Numbered from the stretch's first letter, positions 25,991 to 35,057 are shown. The stretch is DNA of 64,000 bases from an uncultured Actinomyces sp. (GCA_900545825.1 URAS01000001.1:1-64000), one strand, 5' to 3'. Numbers and translations are program-made. Notes: generated from the sequence alone by a model not told the origin.

Positions 25991-26003
25991 AAGCAGTATC
26001 GTA
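25988..26003 (-). promoter_or_regulatory. Candidate leaderless, possibly bidirectional promoter
   Basis: On the minus strand TACGAT (26003-25998) is 7 bases before ATG 25990. The same bases read TATCGT on the plus strand (25997-26002), which could be the -10 of the divergent gene at 26026. Confidence 0.5.
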
Positions 26004-26025
26004 AGCCACCCAAAGGAGGCGCCCC

Positions 26026-26271
26026 ATGGCATTGGCGGCAGGACCGCGCGAGAACACCTGCTCGGCCCGCGAATGCATCGCCCCGGCCGAATGGGCCGTC
26101 ATCTGGTCGAACCCCCGCATCCACACCGGCCGCGAGAAGACGTGGCTGGCCTGCGAGGAGCACCGCCAGTTTCTCCACGACTACCTGGCCTATCGGAACT
26201 TCCCCGTCCGCGACGTCCCGTTAGCCGAGTTCCTCGCCGCCTCCGGCAGTGCCGACGCATCAAGCGCATAA
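26026..26271 (+). CDS. Small Cys/His protein, conserved in Actinobacteria
   Basis: 81 residues. Two Cys near the N terminus (CSAREC) and a later CEEH motif could bind one zinc ion, with the conserved stretch WSNPRIHTGREKTWLACEEH between and HDYLAYRNFPVR after it. Proteins of this kind occur in many Actinobacteria and are sometimes labelled acetone carboxylase without good reason. Function unknown. AAAGGAGG at 26012-26019 is a strong ribosome binding site; a terminator follows the stop. Confidence 0.75.
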   Translation: MALAAGPRENTCSARECIAPAEWAVIWSNPRIHTGREKTWLACEEHRQFLHDYLAYRNFPVRDVPLAEFLAASGSADASSA

Positions 26272-26276
26272 AGCGA

Positions 26277-26313
26277 GGCGGCGGACGCCCTCAGGCATCC
26301 GCCGCCCTTTTTT
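26277..26313 (+). terminator. Intrinsic terminator between convergent genes
   Basis: A 9-bp perfect stem (26277-26285 with 26298-26306; G/C-rich) is followed by CTTTTTT. It lies 6 bases after the small gene's stop and just before the glgC stop on the other strand. Confidence 0.9.
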
Positions 26314-26322
26314 CTGCCGATT

Positions 26323-27558
26323 CTAGGGCTTAACAGTCACACCCTTAGGGACCACGGTGATCCCGGATTCGGTGACGGTGAAGCCGCGCTCGCGGTCGTG
26401 ATCGAGGTCGACGCCCACGACGGCGCCCTCTTCGACCGTGACGCCCTTGTCGAGGATGCACTTCTTGACGACGGCGTGGCGGCCGACGGTGACGTTGTGC
26501 ATGACCACCGACTCGCTGACCGACGAGTACGAATGGATGTACGTGCCGGGCGAGAGAATCGACTTTTCGACGTAGCCACCGGAAATGATGACGCCGTTCG
26601 AGACGATCGAGTCGATGGCGACACCGCGACGCTCGTGGTCGTTGAACGTCATCTTGGCCGGCGGCAGCCACCCGTCGGCCTTCGTGAAAGTCGGCCAATC
26701 GAAATTGTAGAGGTTGAACACCGGGTGGACCGAGATGAGGTCCATGTGGGCGTCGTAGAACGCGTCGAGCGTACCGACGTCGCGCCAGTAGTCGTGGTCG
26801 CGCTCCGTGGCACCCGGGACCTGGTTGTTGATGAAGTCATAGCAGTTAACGCCGCCGTGCTCGACGAAGTAGGGGACGATGTCGCCGCCCATGTCGTGCG
26901 CCGAGTCTTCGTTGTTGGCGTCGAGCTCCAACGCCTCGATGAGGGCGTCGGTGGTGAAAATGTAGTTGCCCATGGAGGCGAGGATCTTGTCGGGCGCGTC
27001 CGGCAAGCCCTCGCAGTGTTCCGGCTTCTCGAGGAAGCCCTTGACGTCGCCGTCCACCTGGTCGATGACGCCGAACGAGGTCGACAGCTCGATCGGCTGG
27101 CGGATGCCGGCGATCGTGCAGGGCTTGCCCGACGCGATGTGCGAGTCGAGCATCTGCGAGAAGTCCATGCGGAAAATGTTGTCGGCGCCGACGATCACCA
27201 GGTAATCCGGGCGTTCGTCACGCACAGCGTTGAGCGACTGGTAGACGGCGTCGGCCGAGCCGAGGTACCAGTGCTTGCCCTGGCGCTGCTGGGCGGGGAT
27301 CGGGGCAACGTAGTTGCCGAGGTTTTCGGCCATCCGCCACGTCTGGGCGATGTGGCGGTCGAGGGAGTGTGACTTGTACTGGGTGAGCACGATGATGCGC
27401 AGGTACCCGGAGTTCACAAGGTTCGACAAAGCGAAATCGATGAGGCGGTAGTGGCCGCCGAAGGGAACAGCAGGCTTGGCACGATCGAGCGTAAGGGGCA
27501 TGAGGCGTTTGCCTTCACCGCCCGCGAGGATGATGGCAAGGACGTGTTTGTTAACCAT
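26323..27558 (-). CDS. glgC: Glucose-1-phosphate adenylyltransferase (ADP-glucose pyrophosphorylase)
   Basis: 411 residues. N-terminal nucleotidyltransferase domain with AIILAGGEGKRLMPLTLDRAKPAVPFGG, the DFALSNLVNSG block, VGADNIFRMD and the glucose 1-phosphate site GFLEKPEH. The C-terminal half is a left-handed beta-helix (VMHNVTVGRHAVVKKCILDKGVTVEEGAVVG). Makes ADP-glucose from glucose 1-phosphate and ATP, the donor for the divergent glgA product. Same divergent pairing as Rv1212c/Rv1213. Leaderless promoter proposed. Confidence 0.97.
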   Translation of the reverse strand: MVNKHVLAIILAGGEGKRLMPLTLDRAKPAVPFGGHYRLIDFALSNLVNSGYLRIIVLTQYKSHSLDRHIAQTWRMAENLGNYVAPIPAQQRQGKHWYLGSADAVYQSLNAVRDERPDYLVIVGADNIFRMDFSQMLDSHIASGKPCTIAGIRQPIELSTSFGVIDQVDGDVKGFLEKPEHCEGLPDAPDKILASMGNYIFTTDALIEALELDANNEDSAHDMGGDIVPYFVEHGGVNCYDFINNQVPGATERDHDYWRDVGTLDAFYDAHMDLISVHPVFNLYNFDWPTFTKADGWLPPAKMTFNDHERRGVAIDSIVSNGVIISGGYVEKSILSPGTYIHSYSSVSESVVMHNVTVGRHAVVKKCILDKGVTVEEGAVVGVDLDHDRERGFTVTESGITVVPKGVTVKP

Positions 27559-27570
27559 GCTTCGACTCTA
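27556..27570 (-). promoter_or_regulatory. Candidate leaderless promoter of glgC
   Basis: On the minus strand TAGAGT (27570-27565) stands 6 bases before ATG 27558, without a ribosome binding site in between. Confidence 0.5.
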
Positions 27571-27666
27571 AGGTTTATCGATCCGCCACGGGGCCGTTTC
27601 GGATCGGTTAATGTGACGATGTACACGCAATGGCCGATTGGCCGCGAGAGAGGAAGGAACGAACCG

Positions 27667-28860
27667 ATGAGGGTCGACCTGCTGAGCCGTGAATACCCGC
27701 CGCACGTGTACGGGGGTGCCGGCGTCCACGTCACCGAACTCGCGAAAGTGCTCCGTCAACGCATTGACGTGCACGTTCACGCCTTCGACGGCCCGCGTGA
27801 CGCCTCCGACGTCACCGGATATAACTACTGCGCCGAGCAGGACGGCGACAATGCGGCCCTGCGGACCCTGGGCATCGACCTTCAGATGGCCCAGCGCACC
27901 GAAGGCGCCGACCTCGTTCACTCGCACACGTGGTACGCCAACATGGCGGGCCACTGGTCGAAGCTCCTCCACGACGTACCCCACGTGGTGACGGCCCACT
28001 CGCTCGAACCCCTGCGGCCGTGGAAGGCCGAGCAGCTTGGCGGCGGCTATCGGGTGTCGTCCTGGGCGGAAAAGACGGCCTACGAGGCCGCCGACGCCGT
28101 CATCGCCGTGTCCCACGGGATGCGCGACGACATCGTCCGCTGCTACCCGGCCTTGGACCAGGACAAGGTTCACGTCATCCACAACGGCTTGGACATGGAC
28201 GACTGGGCGCTGCCCACCGACCACGACAAGGTGATGGAGACCCTCAAGTCGTTCTCGATCGACCCCGACGCGCCGACCGTCGCGTTCGTCGGGCGCATCA
28301 CCCGTCAGAAGGGCCTGCCCCACCTGCTGCGGGCGCTGCGCTACACGCCGGAGGACACCCAGATCGTCCTTTGCGCGGGCGCCCCCGACACCGAGGGCAT
28401 CAAGAAGGAGGTCGACGGCCTCGTCGCCGACCTGCGGGCCGAACGCGACAAGGTCGTCCTCATCGGCGAGATGCTGCCGCACGACCAGGTGGTCGACATC
28501 CTCTCGCAGGCGACGCTGTTCGTCACGCCGTCGGTTTATGAGCCCATGGGCATCGTCAACCTCGAGGCGGCGGCCATGGAGCTGCCGGTCGTCGGGACGA
28601 AGACCGGCGGGATCCCCGACTGCATCGAGGACGGCGAGACGGGCTACCTCGTCCCGATCGAACAGAAGGACGACGGCACCGGCACGCCGCTCGACCCCGA
28701 CAAGTTCGAGCACGACATGGCCGACCGCATCAACGACCTCCTGGCCAACCCCGACAAAGCGCGGGCCATGGGTAAGGCCGGGCGGCGCCGCGTCGAAGAG
28801 AAATTCACGTGGGACACGGTGGCCGACCAAACCGTCGAGCTGTACAAGTCGCTGCTCTAG
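27667..28860 (+). CDS. glgA: Glycogen synthase / alpha-maltose-1-phosphate synthase, actinobacterial GlgA/GlgM type
   Basis: 397 residues, shorter than E. coli GlgA (477) and like the corynebacterial/mycobacterial type. GT-B fold with SREYPPHVYGGAGVHVTELAKVL at the N terminus, VGRITRQKGLPHLL, and the donor-site block YEPMGIVNLEAAAMELPVVGTKTGGIPD. Uses ADP-glucose; in mycobacteria the enzyme also joins it to glucose 1-phosphate to give maltose 1-phosphate. ATG 27667 is preceded by GGAAGGAA. The frame upstream to 27451 lies antisense to glgC and is not used. Confidence 0.95.
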   Translation: MRVDLLSREYPPHVYGGAGVHVTELAKVLRQRIDVHVHAFDGPRDASDVTGYNYCAEQDGDNAALRTLGIDLQMAQRTEGADLVHSHTWYANMAGHWSKLLHDVPHVVTAHSLEPLRPWKAEQLGGGYRVSSWAEKTAYEAADAVIAVSHGMRDDIVRCYPALDQDKVHVIHNGLDMDDWALPTDHDKVMETLKSFSIDPDAPTVAFVGRITRQKGLPHLLRALRYTPEDTQIVLCAGAPDTEGIKKEVDGLVADLRAERDKVVLIGEMLPHDQVVDILSQATLFVTPSVYEPMGIVNLEAAAMELPVVGTKTGGIPDCIEDGETGYLVPIEQKDDGTGTPLDPDKFEHDMADRINDLLANPDKARAMGKAGRRRVEEKFTWDTVADQTVELYKSLL

Positions 28861-28879
28861 GACTTCTTTCCCGACTCGC

Positions 28880-28912
28880 GGACGTGGCGGGCAAGCAGCG
28901 CCCGCCGCGTCC
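28880..28912 (+). terminator. Hairpin terminator behind glgA
   Basis: A 13-bp stem (28880-28892 with 28900-28912, one G-T pair) with a 7-base loop. Only CTT follows, so it is a terminator without a good U-tract. It ends two bases before the -10 box of the next gene. Confidence 0.65.
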
Positions 28913-28914
28913 CT

Positions 28915-28930
28915 TAAAGTGTGAACTATG
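28915..28930 (+). promoter_or_regulatory. Candidate leaderless promoter of the ABC ATPase gene
   Basis: TAAAGT at 28915-28920 stands 7 bases before ATG 28928; no ribosome binding site fits in the 7 bases. Confidence 0.5.
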
Positions 28931-29713
28931 GAACCTCTCGTCGAACTCGATGATGTCCACGTCGTTCGTGACGGCCGAGAACTCCTTGCAGGGGTCACGT
29001 GGCAGGCTTATCCCGGGCAGCACTGGGTGATTTTTGGGCCTAACGGTGCCGGGAAAACGACGCTGGTCTCACTGATTGCCGGACGTCTCTTTCCTACCTC
29101 GGGTGGGGTAGCAGTCATCGGCGAAGACATTGGCAACGTCGAGACCCAGGAGATTCACGAGAGGGTCGGCTTCTGCTCGTCCGCCCTCCTCAAGACGATC
29201 GATCCCCAGCTCATCGTGTCGGAGACGATCCTCGCCGCGGCGTACGGGACGATCGTCAAGGCCCACTACCAGGAGTACGAGGCGATCGACGAGTCCCGTG
29301 CCGCCTGGCTGATGAAGAACTTCGGGGTGTCCGACCTCGCACAGCGCCGCATCGGCACCCTCTCGGACGGCGAACGCCAGCGCGTCCTCATCTGTCGCGC
29401 TCTCATGGCCGACCCGGAGGTCCTCATCCTCGACGAGCCCGCGGCCGGCATCGACCTGGGGGCCCGCGAAATCCTCATGGGCTCCCTGGCCGAGCTGGCG
29501 TCGAACCCGAAATCGCCGATGCTCGTCATGGTGACCCACCACGTCGAGGAGATCCCGCCGGGATTCACCCACGCCCTCATGCTCAAGGAGGGCAACGTGG
29601 CGGCGTCGGGCACCCTCGACGAGGTTCTCACCAGCGAGATCTTGTCGAGGACGTTCAGCATGTATCTGCGGTGCGGTCGCCACGAGGACGACCGCTGGTG
29701 GGCCCACGGCTAG
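28928..29713 (+). CDS. ABC transporter ATP-binding protein without partner permease
   Basis: 261 residues. Walker A GPNGAGKTT (about 38-46), Q-loop in RVGFCSSALLKTIDPQ, signature LSDGERQRV, Walker B VLILDEPAAGIDLG and the switch His in VTHHVEEIP. The sequence resembles the YlmA/iron-type single ATPases that end with a HALMLKEG block. No permease or binding protein gene lies nearby, so its partner is unknown and it may act alone. The 16-base gap to glnA2 with its own ribosome binding site suggests it is read together with glnA2-glnE. Confidence 0.85.
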   Translation: MEPLVELDDVHVVRDGRELLAGVTWQAYPGQHWVIFGPNGAGKTTLVSLIAGRLFPTSGGVAVIGEDIGNVETQEIHERVGFCSSALLKTIDPQLIVSETILAAAYGTIVKAHYQEYEAIDESRAAWLMKNFGVSDLAQRRIGTLSDGERQRVLICRALMADPEVLILDEPAAGIDLGAREILMGSLAELASNPKSPMLVMVTHHVEEIPPGFTHALMLKEGNVAASGTLDEVLTSEILSRTFSMYLRCGRHEDDRWWAHG

Positions 29714-29729
29714 CAAGGGAGGAAGCGGG

Positions 29730-31067
29730 ATGGATCGCCAACAAGACGAGGTGCTGCGGCTTATTGCCGCCAAGAACGTTCGTTACCTCAGGCTGTGGTT
29801 TACCGACGTGTTGGGCAAGCTCAAGTCGGTCGCCATCGACCCGGGCGAGCTCGAGCACGCCTTCAACGAAGGCATGGGCTTCGACGGGTCGACGATCGAG
29901 GGCTTTACCCGCGTCTACGAGTCGGACATGCTCCTGTACCCCGACGCGACGACCTTCCAGCTGCTTCCGTGGCACGACGAGGGCGTCGCCGTGGGCCGCA
30001 TGTTCTGCGACGTCCTCACGCCGCTTGAGGAGCCCGCGAAGGCCGATCCGCGAGGCGTCCTCGAGCGCCAGCTGGCCCGGGCCGCCGACGCCGGATTCAC
30101 TTTCCACGTCCACCCCGAAATCGAGTTCTACCTGCTCAAGCCGCCGACCAGCCTCGACGAGCCGCTCGTCCCGGTCGACCGGGCCGGCTACTTCGACCAC
30201 GTTGCACGCGGCGGGTCGAACGATTTCCGCCGCCGCGCCGTCGAGGCCCTCGAGAAAATGGGGATCTCGGTCGAGTTCAGCCACCACGAGGGCGGACCCG
30301 GCCAAAACGAAATCGACCTCAGAGCAACCGACGCCCTCACGGCCGCCGACAACATCATGACGTTTCGCACCGTCGTCTCCGAGGTCGCGCTGCAAGAGGG
30401 CATGGTGGCGACGTTCATGCCCAAGCCCTTCGTCGACGCGCCCGGCAACGCCATGCACATGCACATGTCGTTGTTCGAGGGCGAACGCAACGCGTTCTTC
30501 GATGGCGCCGGGCAGTATCAGCTGTCGGCGGTGGGGCGGTCGTTTATGGCGGGGATCCTCGCCCACGCCCACGAGCTCTCGGCGATCACCAACCAGTACG
30601 TCAACTCGTATAAGCGCCTCTACGGCGGCGACGAGGCGCCCTGCTACGTCTGCTGGGGCCACAACAACCGTTCCGCCCTCGTCCGGGTACCCCTCTACAA
30701 ACCCGACAAGCCGCAGGCCGCGCGGATCGAGTATCGCGCGACCGATTCGGCCGCCAACCCCTATCTGGCGTTGGCGACCCTGCTGGCCGCGGGCCTAAAG
30801 GGGGTGGCCGAGAAGTACGAGCTGCCCGAAGAAGCCGAAGACAACGTGTGGGAGCTCTCGCGCGCAGAACGGCGGGCCCTGGGAATCGCCGCGCTGCCGC
30901 ACTCGCTCGAGGAGGCTCTCTCGGTCTTCAAGCGTTCAGAACTCATGGCGGACACCCTCGGCGAGGACGTCTTCGCCTTCGTCATGCGGAACAAAGAGCA
31001 CGAATGGCGCGAGTATTCGCGCCAGATCACGCCCAAAGAAATCGCACGGTTCATCTCGCTTCCCTAA
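29730..31067 (+). CDS. glnA2: Glutamine synthetase, GlnA2 type
   Basis: 445 residues, type I-alpha length. N-terminal RLWFTDVLGKLKSVAIDPGELE and GFDGSTIEGF, metal-binding VHPEIEFYLL, HHEGGPGQNEID, the substrate block MHMHMSLFEG and the Arg-rich NRSALVRVPLY. Close in its N terminus to Rv2222c (GlnA2). At the place of the adenylylated Tyr of GlnA1 (NLYDLP) this protein reads DNVWELS, so it should not be switched by GlnE. AAGGGAGGAAG is the ribosome binding site. glnE starts 3 bases after its stop. Confidence 0.93.
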   Translation: MDRQQDEVLRLIAAKNVRYLRLWFTDVLGKLKSVAIDPGELEHAFNEGMGFDGSTIEGFTRVYESDMLLYPDATTFQLLPWHDEGVAVGRMFCDVLTPLEEPAKADPRGVLERQLARAADAGFTFHVHPEIEFYLLKPPTSLDEPLVPVDRAGYFDHVARGGSNDFRRRAVEALEKMGISVEFSHHEGGPGQNEIDLRATDALTAADNIMTFRTVVSEVALQEGMVATFMPKPFVDAPGNAMHMHMSLFEGERNAFFDGAGQYQLSAVGRSFMAGILAHAHELSAITNQYVNSYKRLYGGDEAPCYVCWGHNNRSALVRVPLYKPDKPQAARIEYRATDSAANPYLALATLLAAGLKGVAEKYELPEEAEDNVWELSRAERRALGIAALPHSLEEALSVFKRSELMADTLGEDVFAFVMRNKEHEWREYSRQITPKEIARFISLP

Positions 31068-31070
31068 GCC

Positions 31071-34000
31071 ATGGCACGCGAAATCTCACTCACTCAACGG
31101 CTGCGCGGCGCAGGCGTGACCGACGTCGCCCGCGTGTCCGAGTGGATTGCGTCCGGCGAAGTGCCCCTGTTGGACTCGCCCGAGGCCGTCGCGGACCTTG
31201 GCGTGGCGGGCGACCCGGATCAGGTGGTGCTCGCGCTCATCCGGTTCGGCGAGCAGGGCGCCGACCTCCAGAAGGCCCGCACTGATGCCTCGGCCAGGCG
31301 ACGCCTGTTCGCCCTGTTGGGGGCATCGCGGGCCGCCGGCGACTACCTGGCGACGCATCCCGACGCGCTCGCCGCCCTCTGGCAGCGACTTCCAGAGTTG
31401 CCGCACGCCGTCGATGAGGCGTTGGAGATGGCCACGCGGGTCGGCGGGCAGTGGCGGCGCGAATTCCTCGCCACTGTCGGGGCACGCGAGGTGCGGCCCG
31501 ACGTGTGGGTGGCGACCTCGGGTAGCGCCGACGACATGCGCCGGGCCTACCGCAGCGCGTTGTATCAGGTGGCGGCGGCCGACGTCGCCTCCGGGGAACC
31601 GATGGCGGTGTTTCCCACGGTCGCGGCGCTGCTCACCGAGCTGGCGGACGCGGCGATCGAGACCGCCCTCGCCCTGGCCAGGCGTGACGTCGACCCGACG
31701 GGCGAGGTGGCGTTCTCTGTCATCGCCTTGGGGAAGACGGGGGCCCGCGAGCTCAACTACCTTTCCGACGTCGACGTCTTTTATGTCGCCGAGTCCGCGG
31801 GCGACACCCCGATGGCCCTCGACCAGGCCTCCCAGCTGGCGGTGGGCGTCGCCCAGGCGATCTCGGGGCCCGGCGAGGAGCCACCACTGTGGGAACTCGA
31901 CCTGGGCCTGAGGCCCGAGGGCAAGGACGGTGCCCTCGTCCGCACGATCGACTCCTACGTCGACTACTACCGGTCGTGGGCGAAAAACTGGGAGTTCCAG
32001 GCGCTGCTCAAGGCCCGTGTCCAGGCGGGCGAACGACGCGTGGGCGAGAAACTACTGGAGGAGCTCCAGCCCCTGGTCTGGCAGGCGGCGACCCGCGAGA
32101 GCTTCGTCGAGGACGCCCGGGCGATGCGGACCCGCGTCGAGGACCACATCCCGGCCTCCATCAAAGACCAACAGATCAAGCTCGGACCCGGCGGCCTGCG
32201 CGACGTCGAATTCTCAGTCCAACTGCTTCAGCTCGTGCACGGACGCACCGACCCGTCCCTCAGGTGTCGCTCGACGCTCGAAGGAATCGGGGCATTGGCC
32301 GCGGGCGGCTACATCGGCCGCGAGGACGGCGCCGCGTTGGGGGAGTGCTACCGGTTCCTCCGCGTCCTCGAGCACCGCACCCAGCTTGAGCGGATGCGGC
32401 GCACCCACGTCATGCCGACGAAGGACGCCGATCTTCGGCGGATCGGCCGGACAATCGCGCCGGAGCTGGGCTTCCCCGATGCGTTGTGCGAGAAATGGGA
32501 GCGGGTGCGCACCGAGGTTCGCGACCTCCACCATGATCTGTTTTATCGGCCGCTGCTGACGATCGTCGCGAAGGCCGGCACCCAGGAGGTCGGCCTGTCC
32601 GAAGAAGCGGCACGCGAGCGGCTGCTGCTTTTGGGATACCACGACCCCAAGGGCGCCGTGCGGCACATGACGGCGCTGACCGAAGGGGTCAGCCGGCGGG
32701 CGGCGATCCAACGACAACTCATGCCCGGCATCCTCGAATGGCTCACGCTCGGCCCCAATCCTGACGAGGGTTTTTTGTCATTTCGGCGCCTTTCTGACCA
32801 GATCGGTTCGTCCCACTGGTACCTCGGGCTGCTGCGGGATTCGCGGGTGGCGGCGCGCAGACTCTGCCAGATCCTCGCGACGTCGTCGTACGTGGCCGAG
32901 CGGATGTCCGAGCTGCCCGAGTCGGTCGAGTGGTTGGACGACGACCACCAGCTTGAGGCCCCCAACAAGGAGCGGCTCGACCACGAGGTGAGGGCACTCG
33001 TCGAGCGTCACACCGACACGGGCGAGGCGATGGATCGGATCCGCCAGGTGCGGGCGCGCGAGCTCTTGCGGTCGGCGATCGTCGATCTCAACGACCGTGT
33101 CGATCCCGTCCGGGCGGGACGGATGATCTCTCACGCCAACGACGCCTGCCTCGCTGGCGCGTTGACCGCTGCCAGGAGGGCGGTCGAGGGCGCAGAGTCG
33201 GATATTGAGGTCGCCCTCGTCGCCATGGGGCGCCAGGGCGGACGCGAGGCCTCATACGGGTCGGACGCCGACGTCGTCGCCGTCTATCGTCCGCGGGAGG
33301 GCGTCTCGGCGTCGCACGTGGCGACCAGCGGAGTCGCCGTCGCGCAGGCGCTGAAGAAGGGCCTGTCGAGCGTCGGCCAGACCCCGGCGTTCCCCATCGA
33401 CTTCGACCTGCGGCCGGAGGGGCGAGAGGGCCCGTTGGCCCGGTCGTTTGACGCCTACGCCGACCACTACGAACGGTGGGCCGACCCGTGGGAGCGCCAG
33501 GCGCTCTTGCGGGCGCGCGTCATCGCCGGCGACGAGGCGCTCGTGGCCGACCTCGGCACGTTCATCGACGAGGTGCGGTACGGGACGGGCCTGGACCGTG
33601 CGGCGATGCGCCAGATTCGGCTGCTCAAGGCGCGCATGGAGACCGAGCGGCTGCCGCGCGGGGTCGAGCCGACCCGCCACGTCAAGCTGGGGCCCGGGGG
33701 CCTCAGCGACGTCGAGTGGGTGGCCCAGATCTATCAGATGCGCTTCGCCAAGGATCACCCGGTGCTGCGGACGCCGTCGACATTGGAGGCGCTCGACGGC
33801 CTCGTCGAGGCCGAGCTGGTGGCCAAGGGTGACGCCCAGATCCTGCGCGACGCCTGGCTGCTGGCGTCGTCGATCCGCGCCGGCAACGTCCTCGCGAACG
33901 CGCGGATTTCCCCCAGGAAGGTCGACGTCATTCCCAGCGCGGCCGGCGAAGCCGTGACGATTGGCAGGCTGTTGGGGTATCAACCTGGCCACGAGGTCGA

Positions 34001-34079
34001 CCTCGAGGAGGACTACCACAAGGCCGCGAGGCGCTGCCGCGACGTCGTCGAGCGGCTGCTCTACGGCGAGGACGACTGA
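31071..34079 (+). CDS. glnE: GlnE, bifunctional glutamine synthetase adenylyltransferase/adenylyl-removing enzyme
   Basis: 1002 residues. Two nucleotidyltransferase halves, each with a G-x11-D-x-D site: the first at about 215-240 (VIALGKTGARELNYLSDVDVFYV), the second at about 715-740 (VAMGRQGGREASYGSDADVVAVY). Each is followed by the GlnE block (DLGLRPEGKDGALV and DFDLRPEGREGPLA) and a helical domain with KLGPGGLRDVE / KLGPGGLSDVE. The first half removes, the second adds AMP on glutamine synthetase in answer to nitrogen status through PII. Ends with an acidic tail. Confidence 0.96.
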   Translation: MAREISLTQRLRGAGVTDVARVSEWIASGEVPLLDSPEAVADLGVAGDPDQVVLALIRFGEQGADLQKARTDASARRRLFALLGASRAAGDYLATHPDALAALWQRLPELPHAVDEALEMATRVGGQWRREFLATVGAREVRPDVWVATSGSADDMRRAYRSALYQVAAADVASGEPMAVFPTVAALLTELADAAIETALALARRDVDPTGEVAFSVIALGKTGARELNYLSDVDVFYVAESAGDTPMALDQASQLAVGVAQAISGPGEEPPLWELDLGLRPEGKDGALVRTIDSYVDYYRSWAKNWEFQALLKARVQAGERRVGEKLLEELQPLVWQAATRESFVEDARAMRTRVEDHIPASIKDQQIKLGPGGLRDVEFSVQLLQLVHGRTDPSLRCRSTLEGIGALAAGGYIGREDGAALGECYRFLRVLEHRTQLERMRRTHVMPTKDADLRRIGRTIAPELGFPDALCEKWERVRTEVRDLHHDLFYRPLLTIVAKAGTQEVGLSEEAARERLLLLGYHDPKGAVRHMTALTEGVSRRAAIQRQLMPGILEWLTLGPNPDEGFLSFRRLSDQIGSSHWYLGLLRDSRVAARRLCQILATSSYVAERMSELPESVEWLDDDHQLEAPNKERLDHEVRALVERHTDTGEAMDRIRQVRARELLRSAIVDLNDRVDPVRAGRMISHANDACLAGALTAARRAVEGAESDIEVALVAMGRQGGREASYGSDADVVAVYRPREGVSASHVATSGVAVAQALKKGLSSVGQTPAFPIDFDLRPEGREGPLARSFDAYADHYERWADPWERQALLRARVIAGDEALVADLGTFIDEVRYGTGLDRAAMRQIRLLKARMETERLPRGVEPTRHVKLGPGGLSDVEWVAQIYQMRFAKDHPVLRTPSTLEALDGLVEAELVAKGDAQILRDAWLLASSIRAGNVLANARISPRKVDVIPSAAGEAVTIGRLLGYQPGHEVDLEEDYHKAARRCRDVVERLLYGEDD

Positions 34080-34180
34080 CGATCCTCGTCCCGATATGCT
34101 GGTGCTCAATCGCGGCCACGCGGGCCCTAAACCTCGTGACATCGCCAGACAGCGGGGTGGGCGCGGAAAAGGAGGGCACC

Positions 34181-34957
34181 ATGGGCAACCGGTTTGAGAC
34201 GCAGGATCGACTGATTGCTGCCGCTCGAGAGATCATTCTCGACGAGGGAGTCGAGGCGTGTTCTTTGGAGAAGATCTGCTCTCGCGCCGGTTTTACCCGG
34301 GGCGCCTTTTATTCGAATTTTTCGACGAAAGACTCCCTCTTCGTCGCCCTCGCCGAGGAAGAATACGGGCGGCTGATCAACGCGTTAGAAGACACCGTGA
34401 GGACGTGGCGGGACCGCGGCGTCGCCCGGGACGGCGCCGCGCCAGACGCCCCGGCCACTCAGGCAGCATCGGCGGCGCCCCAGGCCGTGAAGATCGAGGA
34501 TCTCCTTTTCGAGGCTTTGGACGCCATGGGGTTCGACAGGGCGCTGTACGTGATCCACTCCGAGCTGCTTATTCGCTCGATCCAGGATGCCCAGTGGGGT
34601 GCGCGTCTACTCGACATCAACAACGCGTTCATCGACGAACTGGCGACCGTGCTGGCGGCGATTTTCCGTGCCGCTCGCAGGGAGCCGACGCAGCCGATGC
34701 GGGCTCTTTCGCACGCCATCATTGCGATTGCTATGCGCGCCGCCGGGCTGGACGCGTGGCGGAGCGCGGTGCGCGCCCTCCCGCGCCGCGGCGCTTCGGC
34801 AGCGCCCGGTGAGGACCCGCGTGCAGGGCTCACGGCGGAGGAACATCCCGGGTCAGTGGCGAATTCGCCGGCGCGTGACGTCGTCCAGATGATTACCCTG
34901 CTGCTTCACGCGGCGTCGCGGCCGATGGCGAACGAGCCGACCTCGAAACCCGCGTAA
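34181..34957 (+). CDS. TetR-family transcriptional regulator
   Basis: 258 residues. N-terminal HTH (about 5-55) with RLIAAAREIILDEGVEACSLEKICSRAGFTRGAFYSNF, the typical TetR pattern. The C-terminal ligand part is variable with Ala-rich insertions. ATG 34181 is chosen, because AAAAGGAGG precedes it by 5-8 bases; the frame before it (34136) has no role. It stands in front of birA-accA-accD-fas-acpS-bioY, so a FasR- or BioQ-like control of fatty acid or biotin genes is the best guess, unproven. Confidence 0.85.
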   Translation: MGNRFETQDRLIAAAREIILDEGVEACSLEKICSRAGFTRGAFYSNFSTKDSLFVALAEEEYGRLINALEDTVRTWRDRGVARDGAAPDAPATQAASAAPQAVKIEDLLFEALDAMGFDRALYVIHSELLIRSIQDAQWGARLLDINNAFIDELATVLAAIFRAARREPTQPMRALSHAIIAIAMRAAGLDAWRSAVRALPRRGASAAPGEDPRAGLTAEEHPGSVANSPARDVVQMITLLLHAASRPMANEPTSKPA

Positions 34958-35014
34958 CCACCAAGAAACGACGACCGCAATCGCCGCGGCGGGATGAGCA
35001 CGAGGCGGCAAAAT

Positions 35015-35057
35015 ATACACAGGTGTATTTGAACCGGTTTTTCGACGGAAACAGGAT
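35015..35057 (+). promoter_or_regulatory. Operator-like inverted repeats and promoter before birA
   Basis: ATACAC-AG-GTGTAT at 35015-35028 is a 6+2+6 perfect inverted repeat. AACCGGTT at 35032-35039 is a second palindrome. TTGAAC at 35029-35034 and CAGGAT at 35052-35057 are 17 bases apart, a plausible promoter with the second palindrome in its spacer. A TetR-type regulator bound here could block it. Confidence 0.55.

Noticed and set aside
26026..26271. Acetone carboxylase
   Set aside because: This label is used for similar small proteins, but 81 residues with a possible zinc site cannot be a carboxylase.
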